Shown: positions 43,306 to 51,955 of the stretch, piece by piece | How the letters are laid out: each line of letters begins with the position of its first letter | Numbering within the stretch: the first letter of the stretch is position 1 | Source of the DNA: Gordoniibacillus chartarius | GTDB lineage: Bacteria; Bacillota; Bacilli; Paenibacillales; NBRC-103111 | Direction of reading: 5' to 3' | Assembly: GCF_042432825.1 (NCBI RefSeq) | Contig: NZ_JBHLWN010000077.1 | Coordinates: 186,001 to 250,000 of the forward strand | Length of the DNA stretch: 64,000 bases | The notes under the pieces: model-generated | What the model saw: the letters and a program-made list of their open reading frames with translations, nothing else | The model's database searches: none | Told to the model about the DNA's origin: nothing | Made by a program: the position numbers and the translations under genes

Positions 43306-44507
43306 ACGTTGCCGTCCTCCTTCGCCAGGTAGCCCATGATCGCTTCCACGTCTTTATCGCCCCGTCCGGACAAATTGACAATAATAATTTCGTCACGAGA
43401 CATGGTCGGCGCCACTTTCACGCACTGGGCGATCGCATGGGAGCTCTCCAGAGCCGGAATAATGCCTTCCGTACGGCTCAGCAGCTGCAGCGCTTCGAGC
43501 GCTTCCGCATCGGAGATCGGAACGTACTCGGCGCGCTTGACCTCGTGGAGATACGAATGCTCCGGTCCGATGCCCGGGTAGTCGAGACCTGCCGAGATCG
43601 AATGCGCTTCGATGACTTGCCCGTACTCATCCTGCAGCAAGTAGCTCATCGAGCCCTGGAACACGCCGACGGTGCCCTTCGTGATCGAAGCCGCATGCTC
43701 GGACGTGTGTACGCCCTTGCCGGCCGCTTCGACGCCTATCAAACGGACGGAGCTGTCTTCAACGAACGGGTAGAAGATGCCCATGGCGTTGCTGCCCCCG
43801 CCGACGCAGGCGATAACCGCGTCCGGAAGACGGCCTTCCGTCTCCAGCATTTGAGCGCGCGCTTCGTCACCGATAACGCGCTGGAAGTCGCGAACCATCA
43901 TCGGGTACGGATGCGGGCCGACGACGGAACCTAGAATGTAGAACGTATCGTCAACATGGCTGACCCAGTAGCGAAGCGCTTCGTTGCCGGCGTCCTTCAA
44001 TGTGCGCGAGCCGCTCGTAACCGGCACGACCTCGGAGCCAAGCAGCTTCATCCGGAACACGTTCAGCTGCTGGCGCTGCGTATCGATCTCGCCCATGAAC
44101 ACCTTGCACTCCAGCCCGAGCAGCGCCGCAACGGTAGCCGTCGCTACGCCGTGCTGGCCGGCGCCGGTTTCCGCGATGACCTTCTTCTTGCCCATCCGCT
44201 TTGCCAACACCGCTTGGCCGATCGTATTGTTAATTTTGTGAGCGCCTGTATGGTTCAGGTCCTCGCGCTTCAAATATATTTTCGCTCCGCCGAGCTTCTC
44301 CGACAGACGCTCCGCATAGTAAAGCGGCGTCGGACGGCCGCTGTACTGCTGAAGCAGGTAGCGCACCTCGGCGATAAACTCAGGATCCTTCGAATAATGG
44401 CGATATGCTTCTTCAAGCTCGATGAGAGCGTTCATTAATGTTTCCGGTACGTACCGCCCGCCGAATTTGCCGAAGCGGCCGTATTGATCTGGCACTTGTC
44501 CGATCAT
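43302..44507 (-). CDS. trpB: Tryptophan synthase beta subunit
   Basis: PLP enzyme, 401 residues, that joins indole and serine. PLP Lys in HTGAHKINNTIGQ, phosphate-binding GGGSNAMG and the GRGDKD C-terminal site are intact. The 5' end overlaps trpF by four bases and the 3' end overlaps trpA by four bases, giving tight translational coupling. Confidence 0.98.
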   Translation of the reverse strand: MIGQVPDQYGRFGKFGGRYVPETLMNALIELEEAYRHYSKDPEFIAEVRYLLQQYSGRPTPLYYAERLSEKLGGAKIYLKREDLNHTGAHKINNTIGQAVLAKRMGKKKVIAETGAGQHGVATATVAALLGLECKVFMGEIDTQRQQLNVFRMKLLGSEVVPVTSGSRTLKDAGNEALRYWVSHVDDTFYILGSVVGPHPYPMMVRDFQRVIGDEARAQMLETEGRLPDAVIACVGGGSNAMGIFYPFVEDSSVRLIGVEAAGKGVHTSEHAASITKGTVGVFQGSMSYLLQDEYGQVIEAHSISAGLDYPGIGPEHSYLHEVKRAEYVPISDAEALEALQLLSRTEGIIPALESSHAIAQCVKVAPTMSRDEIIIVNLSGRGDKDVEAIMGYLAKEDGNV

Positions 44508-45190
44508 GAGCGTTTCACCCTTTCTACGAACTTGCGAATTTTATCGAGATCTTTCGTTCCTTCGGTTTCAACTCCGCTTGAAACATCGACGCCGTCGGGG
44601 CCGAAGGACGAGACGAGGTTATCGACGTTGTCCGGTGTCAGTCCGCCCGCAACAAGCAGTTGAACGCCGGCTTCGCGCGCCCACACCTGATACGGCGGAA
44701 TGCATTCCCAGGCAAACGTCGTGCCGGACCCGCCGCCATATACCGGGTCATGCGTATCGAGCAGTATCGCATCGACCGCCCCCCGATACCGATCCAGACG
44801 ACCGGCAATATTTTCCGCAGAAGGAATGTCCCGGGATTCGCGCTCAAGCGATACAGCTTTGAATACGCGTACGCCAATCCGCTGCTTGACTGCAGCGCAC
44901 AGCTCCGGCGACTCGCTTCCGTGCAGCTGGATGACATCGAGCGGCGCTTTGTCCATAATCGCTTCCAGCTGTTCCATGCTCGGATCGACGAACACGCCTA
45001 CAGCGAGCGGTCTCTCGCTTTCGCCGCCGGACACGCCGTCATGAAGCTCGCGGATCAGCGCCCCCGCCTCCTCGGCCGACACCTGCCTCTTGCTCTTCGC
45101 GAATACGAAGCCGATATGGTCGACGGACAGCCGGCGCAGCTCCCGGACGGTTTCGGGCGTGCGGACGCCGCATATTTTTACAGTAGCCAC
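44504..45190 (-). CDS. trpF: Phosphoribosylanthranilate isomerase
   Basis: 228-residue TIM barrel, third tryptophan step. N-terminal KICGVRTPETV with the catalytic Cys, and GGLTPDNVDNLV phosphate-binding site; catalytic Asp in LLDTHDP. Start is GTG at 45190. Coupled to trpB by overlap, ten bases from trpC. Confidence 0.96.
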   Translation of the reverse strand: MATVKICGVRTPETVRELRRLSVDHIGFVFAKSKRQVSAEEAGALIRELHDGVSGGESERPLAVGVFVDPSMEQLEAIMDKAPLDVIQLHGSESPELCAAVKQRIGVRVFKAVSLERESRDIPSAENIAGRLDRYRGAVDAILLDTHDPVYGGGSGTTFAWECIPPYQVWAREAGVQLLVAGGLTPDNVDNLVSSFGPDGVDVSSGVETEGTKDLDKIRKFVERVKRS

Positions 45191-45200
45191 AGCGTCCCTG

Positions 45201-45992
45201 TCACCCTTTCAAACCGTCCATCAAATCGCGAACCGCTTGCTCGACGGAAGGCTGGCGCATGAAATGCTCGCCGATCAGCACCGCCTTGGCTCCGGCCTCT
45301 TGCAGCTGAGCCATATCGGCCGGTGTGGAGATGCCGCTTTCGCTGACAACCGTACGGCCTTCCGGGATATGCTCGATCAGCTGGCGCGTCGTGTCCAAAT
45401 CAGTGACAAATGTTTTCAAATTGCGGTTATTAATGCCGATCAGAGTTGCGTCGAGCTCAAGCGCGCGCTCCAGCTCCTCGCGGTCATGCACCTCGACGAG
45501 CACGTCCATGCCGAGCGCCCGCGCTTCGCTTAAATATTGTTTCATTTGTCCCGTTGTCAAAATGGCGGCGATCAGCAAAATCGCGTCCGCTCCGATCACC
45601 CGCGCTTCATAGACATGGTGAATATCGATCGTAAAATCTTTCCGCAGCAGCGGCACGCCGACCGCTTCGCGAACCGCTCCCAAATAGTCGTTGCTGCCTT
45701 GAAAATAGTCGACGTCGGTCAATACCGAAATGCAGTCCGTTTGAGCCCGTTCGTAGGCCTCAGCAAGAGCAACCGGATTGAAGTCTTCCCGGATCAGCCC
45801 TTTCGACGGTGACGCCTTCTTCACCTCGGCAATGAGACCGACCGGACGCTTGCGTCCTGTTGTCAAGGCCCGCTCGAAGCCGCGGCACGGCCCCAGCCCG
45901 GCGATCAGGCGTTCCGCTTCCTTTAGCGGCAGCCGCTCCTTGAGCGCTGCGAGCTCCTTTTGCTTCGTCTCTACAATTCGATCAAGAAACAT
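45201..45992 (-). CDS. trpC: Indole-3-glycerol phosphate synthase
   Basis: 263-residue TIM barrel that closes the indole ring. Catalytic Lys and Glu blocks: AEVKKASPSKGLI, VPLLRKDFTID, and ESGISTPADM. Its start overlaps the trpD end by eleven bases. No anomalies. Confidence 0.97.
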   Translation of the reverse strand: MFLDRIVETKQKELAALKERLPLKEAERLIAGLGPCRGFERALTTGRKRPVGLIAEVKKASPSKGLIREDFNPVALAEAYERAQTDCISVLTDVDYFQGSNDYLGAVREAVGVPLLRKDFTIDIHHVYEARVIGADAILLIAAILTTGQMKQYLSEARALGMDVLVEVHDREELERALELDATLIGINNRNLKTFVTDLDTTRQLIEHIPEGRTVVSESGISTPADMAQLQEAGAKAVLIGEHFMRQPSVEQAVRDLMDGLKG

Positions 45993-47031
45993 AATTCAGC
46001 TCTCCCGTCACTTGAATGAGTTGGTCCAGCTTAGCCATCGCCCGCCCGGAATCGATCACGCTTGCCGCCAGCTCAACGCCTTCGCGCAAGCTTTCCGCTT
46101 TGCCCGTTACATAGAAGCAGGCCCCGGAGTTCGCGATAATGATGTCGCGGTAGGCGCCGGCTTCCCCGGCGAACACGCGGCGAATGATCGCCGCATTCTC
46201 CACGGCGTCTCCGCCCCGGACCGCACTAATCGGCGACTCAGCTAGCCCGAGGTCGGCAGGCGACACTTCGAACGTGCGCAGGTTGCCGCTCCGCAGCTCA
46301 GTCACTTGCGTCGGCGCCGACAAGCTGATTTCGTCCAGACCGTCCAGACCGGCCACAACGAGCGCCCGCTTCACTTGAAGCTCGCGCAGCACGCTCGCCA
46401 TCGTTTCCGTCTTCGTCCGGTCCGATACGCCAAGCAGCTGCCGGTCGGCGCCGGCGGGATTCGTAAGCGGTCCGAGCAGATTGAACACGGTGCGGAAGCC
46501 AAGCTCCTTGCGCGGCGCAGCGGCATGCTTCATCGACTGATGATGCACCTGCGCGAACATGAAGCATAACCCGATCTGCTCCAGACAACGGGCCGCCTGC
46601 TCGGCATTCAACGTGATCGTAACGCCGAGCGCCTCCAGCACATCGGCTGAACCGCTCTTGCTGGAGGAGGCCCGGTTACCGTGCTTCGCCACGCGCACGC
46701 CGCCCCCTGCCGCCACGATGGCCGCAGCGGTCGAGATGTTGATCGTGTGGGCGCCGTCTCCGCCGGTACCGCACGTATCAAGCAGATCCGTCCGCTCCGT
46801 GCGCACGGAAGCCGCCGCTTGCCGCATGCCTTCGGCAAACCCGGTGATCTCCTCGGAGGTTTCGCCCTTCATCCTCAGCAGCGTCAGCAGCGAACCGATT
46901 TGAGCCGGTGTCGCGGTGCCTTCCATGACATGCGCCATGACGGCGCGCGCTTCGCTGCGCTGCAGCGACTCCCCGCCGAGCAGCTTCGCCAGCGCTTGCT
47001 GTACCGTAAACGTGTCCGTCCTAGTTTCCAT
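45982..47031 (-). CDS. trpD: Anthranilate phosphoribosyltransferase
   Basis: 349-residue enzyme that adds phosphoribosyl to anthranilate. PRPP-binding DTCGTGGDGAHTINIST and KHGNRASSSKSGSADVLEALG blocks are intact. Overlaps trpC by eleven bases and begins 11 bases after trpE. Confidence 0.97.
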   Translation of the reverse strand: METRTDTFTVQQALAKLLGGESLQRSEARAVMAHVMEGTATPAQIGSLLTLLRMKGETSEEITGFAEGMRQAAASVRTERTDLLDTCGTGGDGAHTINISTAAAIVAAGGGVRVAKHGNRASSSKSGSADVLEALGVTITLNAEQAARCLEQIGLCFMFAQVHHQSMKHAAAPRKELGFRTVFNLLGPLTNPAGADRQLLGVSDRTKTETMASVLRELQVKRALVVAGLDGLDEISLSAPTQVTELRSGNLRTFEVSPADLGLAESPISAVRGGDAVENAAIIRRVFAGEAGAYRDIIIANSGACFYVTGKAESLREGVELAASVIDSGRAMAKLDQLIQVTGELNYVS

Positions 47032-47042
47032 GCTCAGACCTC

Positions 47043-48602
47043 CTACGCTCTGGGATTGACGAAATAATCTTGATTAATGATCGGCTCCGGGTCCGACTTC
47101 GGCTTCGTGCCGAACATCGCTTCCGCCATGCGGATCGCCTTCAGCATCCCTCTCGCCTTGTTCACCGTCTCCTGATACTCGCTTTCCGGAACCGAGTCCC
47201 AGACGATACCCGCTCCGGCTTGCACGTAAGCTTTGCCGCGCTTGAACACGATCGTCCGAATCGTAATGCACGTATCGAGGTTGCCGGAGAAGCCCAGGTA
47301 ACCGATCGCCCCCGCATACGAGCCGCGGGCTTCATTTTCCAATTCCGCAATGATTTCCATCGCCCGCAGCTTCGGCGCACCCGAGACCGTGCCGGCCGGC
47401 AGGCAGGACAAGAACGCATCGAAGAAATCCTTGTCGTGTGCGAGCTGTCCGGATACGTTCGAGACGATATGCATGACGTGCGAGTAGCGCTCCACCTGCA
47501 TGAACTGATCGCACTTTACCGTACCGAACTCCGACACGCGGCCGAGGTCGTTGCGGCCGAGGTCGACGAGCATCAGATGCTCCGCCCGTTCCTTCTCGTC
47601 GGCCAGCAGCTCGGCTTCGAGCGCCAAATCTTCGGCTTCGGTTTTGCCGCGCGGGCGCGTACCGGCGATCGGACGAGTCTCCACCCGCTCCTCTTCGACG
47701 CGAACGAGCAGCTCCGGCGACGTCCCGACGATCACTTCCTCCTCCATCTTCAGCACATACATGTACGGCGAAGGGTTCAGCGTGCGCAGCACCCGGTATA
47801 CATGAAGCGGCGAGACGTCCGTCTCGATCTCGAAGCGCTGGGACAGCACCACCTGGAAAATGTCGCCGGCGCGAATGTACTCCTTCGCCGCATTGACATT
47901 GCCGATAAACTGCTCCTTCGTCACGTTCGAACGCAGCTCGCCGATATCGATGTCGCTGCCGATCGTGCTCGGCATCGCCGCCATCAGCTGCGGCTGCTTC
48001 AGCCTTTCGAGCGTCGCATCAAGCTTCGCGCATGTATGGTTGTAGGCTTCTTCGATATCGCGGTACGTTGCCTCCGGCGGGATATGCACGTTGGCGATCA
48101 CCTTCAGCTGCTGCTTTACGTGATCGAAAGCGATGACCTGATCGCAGAACATGAACTTGACGTCGTCCATCTGCAAATCGTCGACCCGATGCGGCGGCAG
48201 CTTCTCATAGTACTGCAGCAAATCGTAGCCGAAAAATCCGACAGCCCCGCCGGTAAACCGCGGCAAATCCGGGAGTGAGGGGCTCGAGTACGAACGCAAA
48301 ACCGATTTCAGCAGCTCGACCGGCTTCTCTTGGGAAGTGACGGTTTCCCGCTGCGTTTCGATCCGTACCGTGCCGTGCTTTGCGCGGAACATCAGGAACG
48401 GATCGGTTCCGATGAACGAATAACGCGCCCATTTGACTCCGCCCTCCACGCTCTCCAGTAGGAAGGCGTGCTTCTCCTCGTAAAAATGCTGGAAAATCCG
48501 AATCGGCGTCTCCGTATCCGCTAGCACATGCCGTACGATCGGAATCAAATTGTATTCACGGGCCAATTCGACTACTTGCTGAAGCTCGGGCGTTGTCGTC
48601 AT
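47043..48602 (-). CDS. trpE: Anthranilate synthase component I
   Basis: 519 residues. Makes anthranilate from chorismate with ammonia supplied by a glutaminase partner. The feedback site LLES (about residues 47-50, in AFLLESVEGG), the chorismate-binding core RPIAGTRPRG and the C-terminal PAGTVSGAPK and QAGAGIVWDS motifs are all present. ATG 48602 is seven bases after a GGAGAGGAG tract; the in-frame TTG at 48623 is rejected. No trpG/pabA is fused or adjacent. Expression is controlled by the TRAP-target leader just upstream. Confidence 0.97.
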   Translation of the reverse strand: MTTTPELQQVVELAREYNLIPIVRHVLADTETPIRIFQHFYEEKHAFLLESVEGGVKWARYSFIGTDPFLMFRAKHGTVRIETQRETVTSQEKPVELLKSVLRSYSSPSLPDLPRFTGGAVGFFGYDLLQYYEKLPPHRVDDLQMDDVKFMFCDQVIAFDHVKQQLKVIANVHIPPEATYRDIEEAYNHTCAKLDATLERLKQPQLMAAMPSTIGSDIDIGELRSNVTKEQFIGNVNAAKEYIRAGDIFQVVLSQRFEIETDVSPLHVYRVLRTLNPSPYMYVLKMEEEVIVGTSPELLVRVEEERVETRPIAGTRPRGKTEAEDLALEAELLADEKERAEHLMLVDLGRNDLGRVSEFGTVKCDQFMQVERYSHVMHIVSNVSGQLAHDKDFFDAFLSCLPAGTVSGAPKLRAMEIIAELENEARGSYAGAIGYLGFSGNLDTCITIRTIVFKRGKAYVQAGAGIVWDSVPESEYQETVNKARGMLKAIRMAEAMFGTKPKSDPEPIINQDYFVNPRA

Positions 48603-48654
48603 GATGCATTCTCCTCTCCTCAATGTCGAAACATACGTGAGTCGCGAGAAGCCA

Positions 48655-48685
48655 TAACAAAAGCCTCTACGCGAACGTAGAGGCT
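48655..48685 (-). terminator. trp leader attenuator terminator
   Basis: Perfect ten-base stem AGCCTCTACG/CGTAGAGGCT with a TTCG tetraloop, then TTTGTTAT, ending about 53 bases before the trpE ATG. Such a hairpin ahead of trpE with a TRAP site upstream is the classic attenuator layout. Confidence 0.9.
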
Positions 48686-48796
48686 GGATTAGACAGCATA
48701 TGGATAAGATAAAGAAAATGACGATATTGCAAAGCCGATCTTACGGCATAGACAAGCTCATGCCCGCCGCTTACCGGACTTTCATACGTACAAGTT

Positions 48797-48872
48797 CTCC
48801 GCTCTACTCCACTCAGCTCATCTCAATGCTCTGCTCTCTACTCGCTACTTGCCTGATACACTCACTCAACTA
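48797..48872 (-). promoter_or_regulatory. TRAP-binding GAG/UAG repeat array in the trp leader
   Basis: On the transcribed strand the leader carries a dense array of NAG triplets. Six GAG repeats are spaced exactly five bases apart from 48824 down to 48797. Further UAG, GAG, AAG and CAG triplets run from 48872 to 48829, for at least eleven usable repeats, most with two-base spacers. This is the RNA target of the 11-mer TRAP ring (MtrB), encoded at 59083-59307. A GUAGAG copy inside the array can pair with the 5' arm of the downstream terminator, giving an antiterminator that TRAP would block. Confidence 0.9.
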
Positions 48873-48877
48873 CAATC

Positions 48878-48907
48878 AGTATACGATTCGACTCATCCGT
48901 TTGTCAA
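48878..48907 (-). promoter_or_regulatory. trp operon promoter
   Basis: Consensus TTGACA (48907-48902), 18-base spacer, TATACT (48883-48878) on the minus strand. The -35 hexamer is made of two codons (Leu-Thr) just before the aroH stop. Confidence 0.8.
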
Positions 48908-49270
48908 TCTGACAATATCCGGGCGCAGGCTCATCGCTCTCTTTAAATAAACATGACGAATTTCGTCCTGTCGCTTTTCCGTGTTCACTTGTACCATCAG
49001 CCGGATACAGAGCGGCAGTCCGCCCTCGACCGGGATTTCGACCGAGCACATGAGCGGCACGAGCTCCCAGCCTTCCATCTGACGAATCGCCTTTGCCGGG
49101 AACGTTGCCGTCAAATCAGGCGTAACCGTAATGAATACGCTGGCGATGTCTCCCGGCGGAAAGCCGTTCTGCGAAACGATTTCCGCCAAGAGCTCCGTTG
49201 TCGCGGACAAAATTTCTTTCTCTTCATTGTTTTCTACCGTTGTTGCGCCGCGAATGCCTCTAACGTACAT
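48893..49270 (-). CDS. aroH: Chorismate mutase, AroH class
   Basis: 125-residue trimeric chorismate mutase of the B. subtilis AroH fold, making prephenate for tyrosine/phenylalanine. Active-site residues sit in MYVRGIRGATTVE and the C-terminal VNTEKRQDEIRHVYL (Arg90 equivalent). It starts three bases after the aroB stop. Its last codons contain the -35 of the trp promoter, so transcription of the trp genes initiates inside this gene. Confidence 0.96.
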   Translation of the reverse strand: MYVRGIRGATTVENNEEKEILSATTELLAEIVSQNGFPPGDIASVFITVTPDLTATFPAKAIRQMEGWELVPLMCSVEIPVEGGLPLCIRLMVQVNTEKRQDEIRHVYLKRAMSLRPDIVRLTNG

Positions 49271-49273
49271 CGG

Positions 49274-50368
49274 TTACGACTCCCCTTTCAGCTCATCCAC
49301 GATTTCCCGAACCCAGTCCGCTTGCACGGACTTATTGATTTCCACTTTGCCGATCGCCGTAGGTACGATGAATACCATTCGGCCTTCCTTAAATTTCTTG
49401 TCGTGACTCATAGCGGCCATGATCGCATCCGTATCGAGATGCGCCGGCAGCTGAACCGGCAGCTCAAATCGCTTCAGCAAACGCTTCGTTACGTCATAGA
49501 TTTCGGAAGCGTAGCCAAGCCTGCCTGCCAGCTTCGCTGCGCCGACCATGCCGATCGCGATCGCCTCGCCGTGCAGCAGCTCGCCGTAACCCGCTACCGC
49601 TTCCAGCGCATGGCCGATCGTATGGCCGAGGTTCAAGATCGCGCGCAGATCGTCTTCCCGCTCGTCGGCGGCTACGACATGCGCTTTCACCTTGCATCCT
49701 TCATACAATCCGTATTGGAGCGCTTCCGGATCGAGTGCAAGCAGCTTCGGAGCGTTCGCATCCAGCCAGTCGACGAACGACGCATTCCAGATCAGTCCGT
49801 GCTTCACCATTTCGGCAAGCCCCGACCGCACTTCGCGCGGAGGCAGCGTCAACAGCGTCGCCGTGTCGTACAGGACTAGCTCCGGCTGATGGAAGGCGCC
49901 GATAATATTTTTGGCAAGCCGGTGGTTGACCGCCACTTTGCCGCCGACTGAGCTGTCGTGGGCCAGAATCGTCGTCGGCACCTGGACGAACCGTACGCCG
50001 CGCATGAACGATGCCGCAGCAAAGCCCGCCAGATCCCCGACTACGCCGCCGCCCAGGGCGACGATCGTCGATTTGCGGTCCAGTCCCGCTTCAAGCGCCG
50101 TCGCTACGATGGCATCGAGCATCTCAAGCGATTTGGACTTCTCGCCGGCTTCCACCGTATGCGTGGCGACGCGATAGCCTCCGCTTTGCAGCGCTTCGGT
50201 CAGAGCAGCCAAGTAATGAGGCCCAACCGCCGTATCGGTAACGACAAGCAGCGGAGATCCTTTGCCGATGCCATGCCGCTCGAACAGCTCGGCGGCACGG
50301 CTCAGCAGCCCGTCCCCGATATAAATCGGGTACGAACGTTCGCCAAGCTCAACTGTCAATTGTTTCAT
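49274..50368 (-). CDS. aroB: 3-dehydroquinate synthase
   Basis: NAD- and metal-dependent second step of the shikimate pathway; 364 residues. GGGVVGDLAGFAAASFMRG (NAD site) and the zinc-binding region around HGEAIAIGM are present. ATG 50368 follows AGGAGGTG; the long frame to 50542 overlaps aroC and is rejected. It lies 26 bases after aroC and just before aroH. Confidence 0.97.
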   Translation of the reverse strand: MKQLTVELGERSYPIYIGDGLLSRAAELFERHGIGKGSPLLVVTDTAVGPHYLAALTEALQSGGYRVATHTVEAGEKSKSLEMLDAIVATALEAGLDRKSTIVALGGGVVGDLAGFAAASFMRGVRFVQVPTTILAHDSSVGGKVAVNHRLAKNIIGAFHQPELVLYDTATLLTLPPREVRSGLAEMVKHGLIWNASFVDWLDANAPKLLALDPEALQYGLYEGCKVKAHVVAADEREDDLRAILNLGHTIGHALEAVAGYGELLHGEAIAIGMVGAAKLAGRLGYASEIYDVTKRLLKRFELPVQLPAHLDTDAIMAAMSHDKKFKEGRMVFIVPTAIGKVEINKSVQADWVREIVDELKGES

Positions 50369-50394
50369 CGCGAGTGCACCTCCTGCACCAGGTA

Positions 50395-51552
50395 TTAGTA
50401 TTCTTTTACCTGCTGCAGGTAGCCTTCGTAGTTGCGGCGAATTTCTTCGAGCGAATCGCCGCCGAATTTGTCCAGGAACGCATTCGCTACTTCCCAGGCG
50501 ATAACGTTCTCCATAATGACGCCGGCTGCCGGCACCGCACACGTATCCGAACGCTCCACCTGAGCGGTGAACGCTTCCTTCGTGTCGATGTCTACGCTCT
50601 GAAGCGGCTTGTACAGCGTGGAAATCGGCTTCATAACGGCGCGCACGACGATCGGCGCTCCGGTTGTCATACCGCCCTCAAACCCTCCGGCACGGTTCGT
50701 CACCCGGCGGAAGCTGCCTTCCTCGTACACGATTTCATCGTGCACCTTGGAGCCCGGCACCTTCGCAGCATCGAAGCCGATTCCGAACTCGACGCCTTTA
50801 AACGCCTGGATCGACAGTACGGCCTGCGCAATGCGGCCGTCCAGCTTGCGGTCCCACTGCACGTGGCTGCCAAGCCCGATCGGTACGCCTTCAATCACGA
50901 CCTCTACGATGCCGCCGAGCGTATCGCCCGCTTCCTTCGCTGCATCGATTGCGGCGATCATGCGCGCTTCGGCGTCTTTATCGGTGACTCGGACCGGTGA
51001 GTCCTCCGTGACAGCGATCAGCTCGTCGATCGGCATCTCGGTGCGGTTCGCTTCCACATCGCCGATGCGCAGCACTTGGCCGGCCACCTTAATGCCGAAC
51101 TCTTTCAGGAACTCGCGGGCTACCCCGCCGATGGCCACGCGCACCGTCGTCTCGCGGGCGCTGGACCGTTCCAGAATGTTGCGCAGATCGCGCTGATTGT
51201 ATTTCAAACCGCCGTTCAAATCGGCATGTCCCGGGCGAGGACGGTTAACGCGGCGCTTCGCCTCTTCCTCTTCCACAGGCTCGATGCCCATAATTTTCGT
51301 CCAGTTTTTCCAGTCATTGTTCTCAACAACGATTGCAATCGGAGCTCCGGTCGTCTTGCCGTGGCGAACGCCGCCGACAATGCGGGCCGTATCTTTCTCG
51401 ATCTGCATCCGGCGTCCCCGGCCATGCCCCTTCTGCCTGCGGGCCAGCTGGAAATTCACGGCGTCGATATCGATCGTCACATTGCTAGGAAAACCTTCAA
51501 TGATAGCGGTAAGCTGCGGGCCGTGCGTCTCTCCAGCGGTTAAGTATCTCAT
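50395..51552 (-). CDS. aroC: Chorismate synthase
   Basis: FMN-dependent last step to chorismate, the branch point for tryptophan, tyrosine/phenylalanine, folate and (via MqnA) menaquinone. 385 residues. N-terminal GETHGPQLTAIIEG, the RxxGHGRGRRMQIE block, and RSSARETTVRVA are typical. The B. subtilis homologue is called aroF. Start ATG has GGAGG upstream. A good promoter lies directly ahead, so the aro-trp region has its own 5' entry point. Confidence 0.97.
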   Translation of the reverse strand: MRYLTAGETHGPQLTAIIEGFPSNVTIDIDAVNFQLARRQKGHGRGRRMQIEKDTARIVGGVRHGKTTGAPIAIVVENNDWKNWTKIMGIEPVEEEEAKRRVNRPRPGHADLNGGLKYNQRDLRNILERSSARETTVRVAIGGVAREFLKEFGIKVAGQVLRIGDVEANRTEMPIDELIAVTEDSPVRVTDKDAEARMIAAIDAAKEAGDTLGGIVEVVIEGVPIGLGSHVQWDRKLDGRIAQAVLSIQAFKGVEFGIGFDAAKVPGSKVHDEIVYEEGSFRRVTNRAGGFEGGMTTGAPIVVRAVMKPISTLYKPLQSVDIDTKEAFTAQVERSDTCAVPAAGVIMENVIAWEVANAFLDKFGGDSLEEIRRNYEGYLQQVKEY

Positions 51553-51610
51553 CTACTCCTAATCCTCCCAAAACGCTTTAGCGCTTTCAAGTGCTAAGTA
51601 CCTAGTGCTC

Positions 51611-51639
51611 ATTATAGTATAGCCGTCAAGGTTTGACAA
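51611..51639 (-). promoter_or_regulatory. Sigma-A promoter of aroC-aroB-aroH
   Basis: TTGTCA (51639-51634), 17-base spacer, TATAAT (51616-51611) on the minus strand, about 60 bases ahead of the aroC ATG and just after a terminator. Confidence 0.8.
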
Positions 51640-51654
51640 CCAAGAAGCGCAAAA

Positions 51655-51692
51655 AACACGCTTGAGCCGCCAAACGCGGTCAAAGCGTGTTG
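51655..51692 (-). terminator. Terminator between the small HTH gene and aroC
   Basis: AACACGCTT/AAGCGTGTT stem with an inner CCGC/GCGG pair, then T6 on the minus strand, separating cheR/small-gene transcription from the aroC promoter. Confidence 0.85.
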
Positions 51693-51719
51693 ATTTCTGC
51701 TGCCGTCCTTCAGTCCGTA

Positions 51720-51884
51720 TCAGACCGACGCCGTCGTTTGCTTCAATGTGCGGGGCGTCTCGGCCAGCTGCGGATCGTTCATCATGCCCATAATCTGCAC
51801 GGAGTCGATCCCGAGGATTTGCGCGCATTCCTGCATCGTGATGAAGCCCCGGCGGTACGCGGAAATGACTTTGCGTTTATCCAT
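51720..51884 (-). CDS. Small HTH-like protein of 54 residues
   Basis: The frame encodes MDKRKVISAYRRGFITMQEC, then AQILGIDSVQIMGMMNDP and a short tail ending TTASV. The central ITMQECAQILGI looks like the recognition half of a helix-turn-helix, as in small Firmicute regulators. AAGGAAGGG lies upstream of the ATG, and codon use is ordinary for the window. It follows cheR and ends at a terminator. I cannot name the family; a DNA-binding role is plausible only. Confidence 0.65.
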   Translation of the reverse strand: MDKRKVISAYRRGFITMQECAQILGIDSVQIMGMMNDPQLAETPRTLKQTTASV

Positions 51885-51955
51885 GTACACCCTTCCTTAT
51901 TCCTAAGCTGTTCTAGTTCACAGTATAGGAACTTTTGGAAGATCTTATACGCAAA

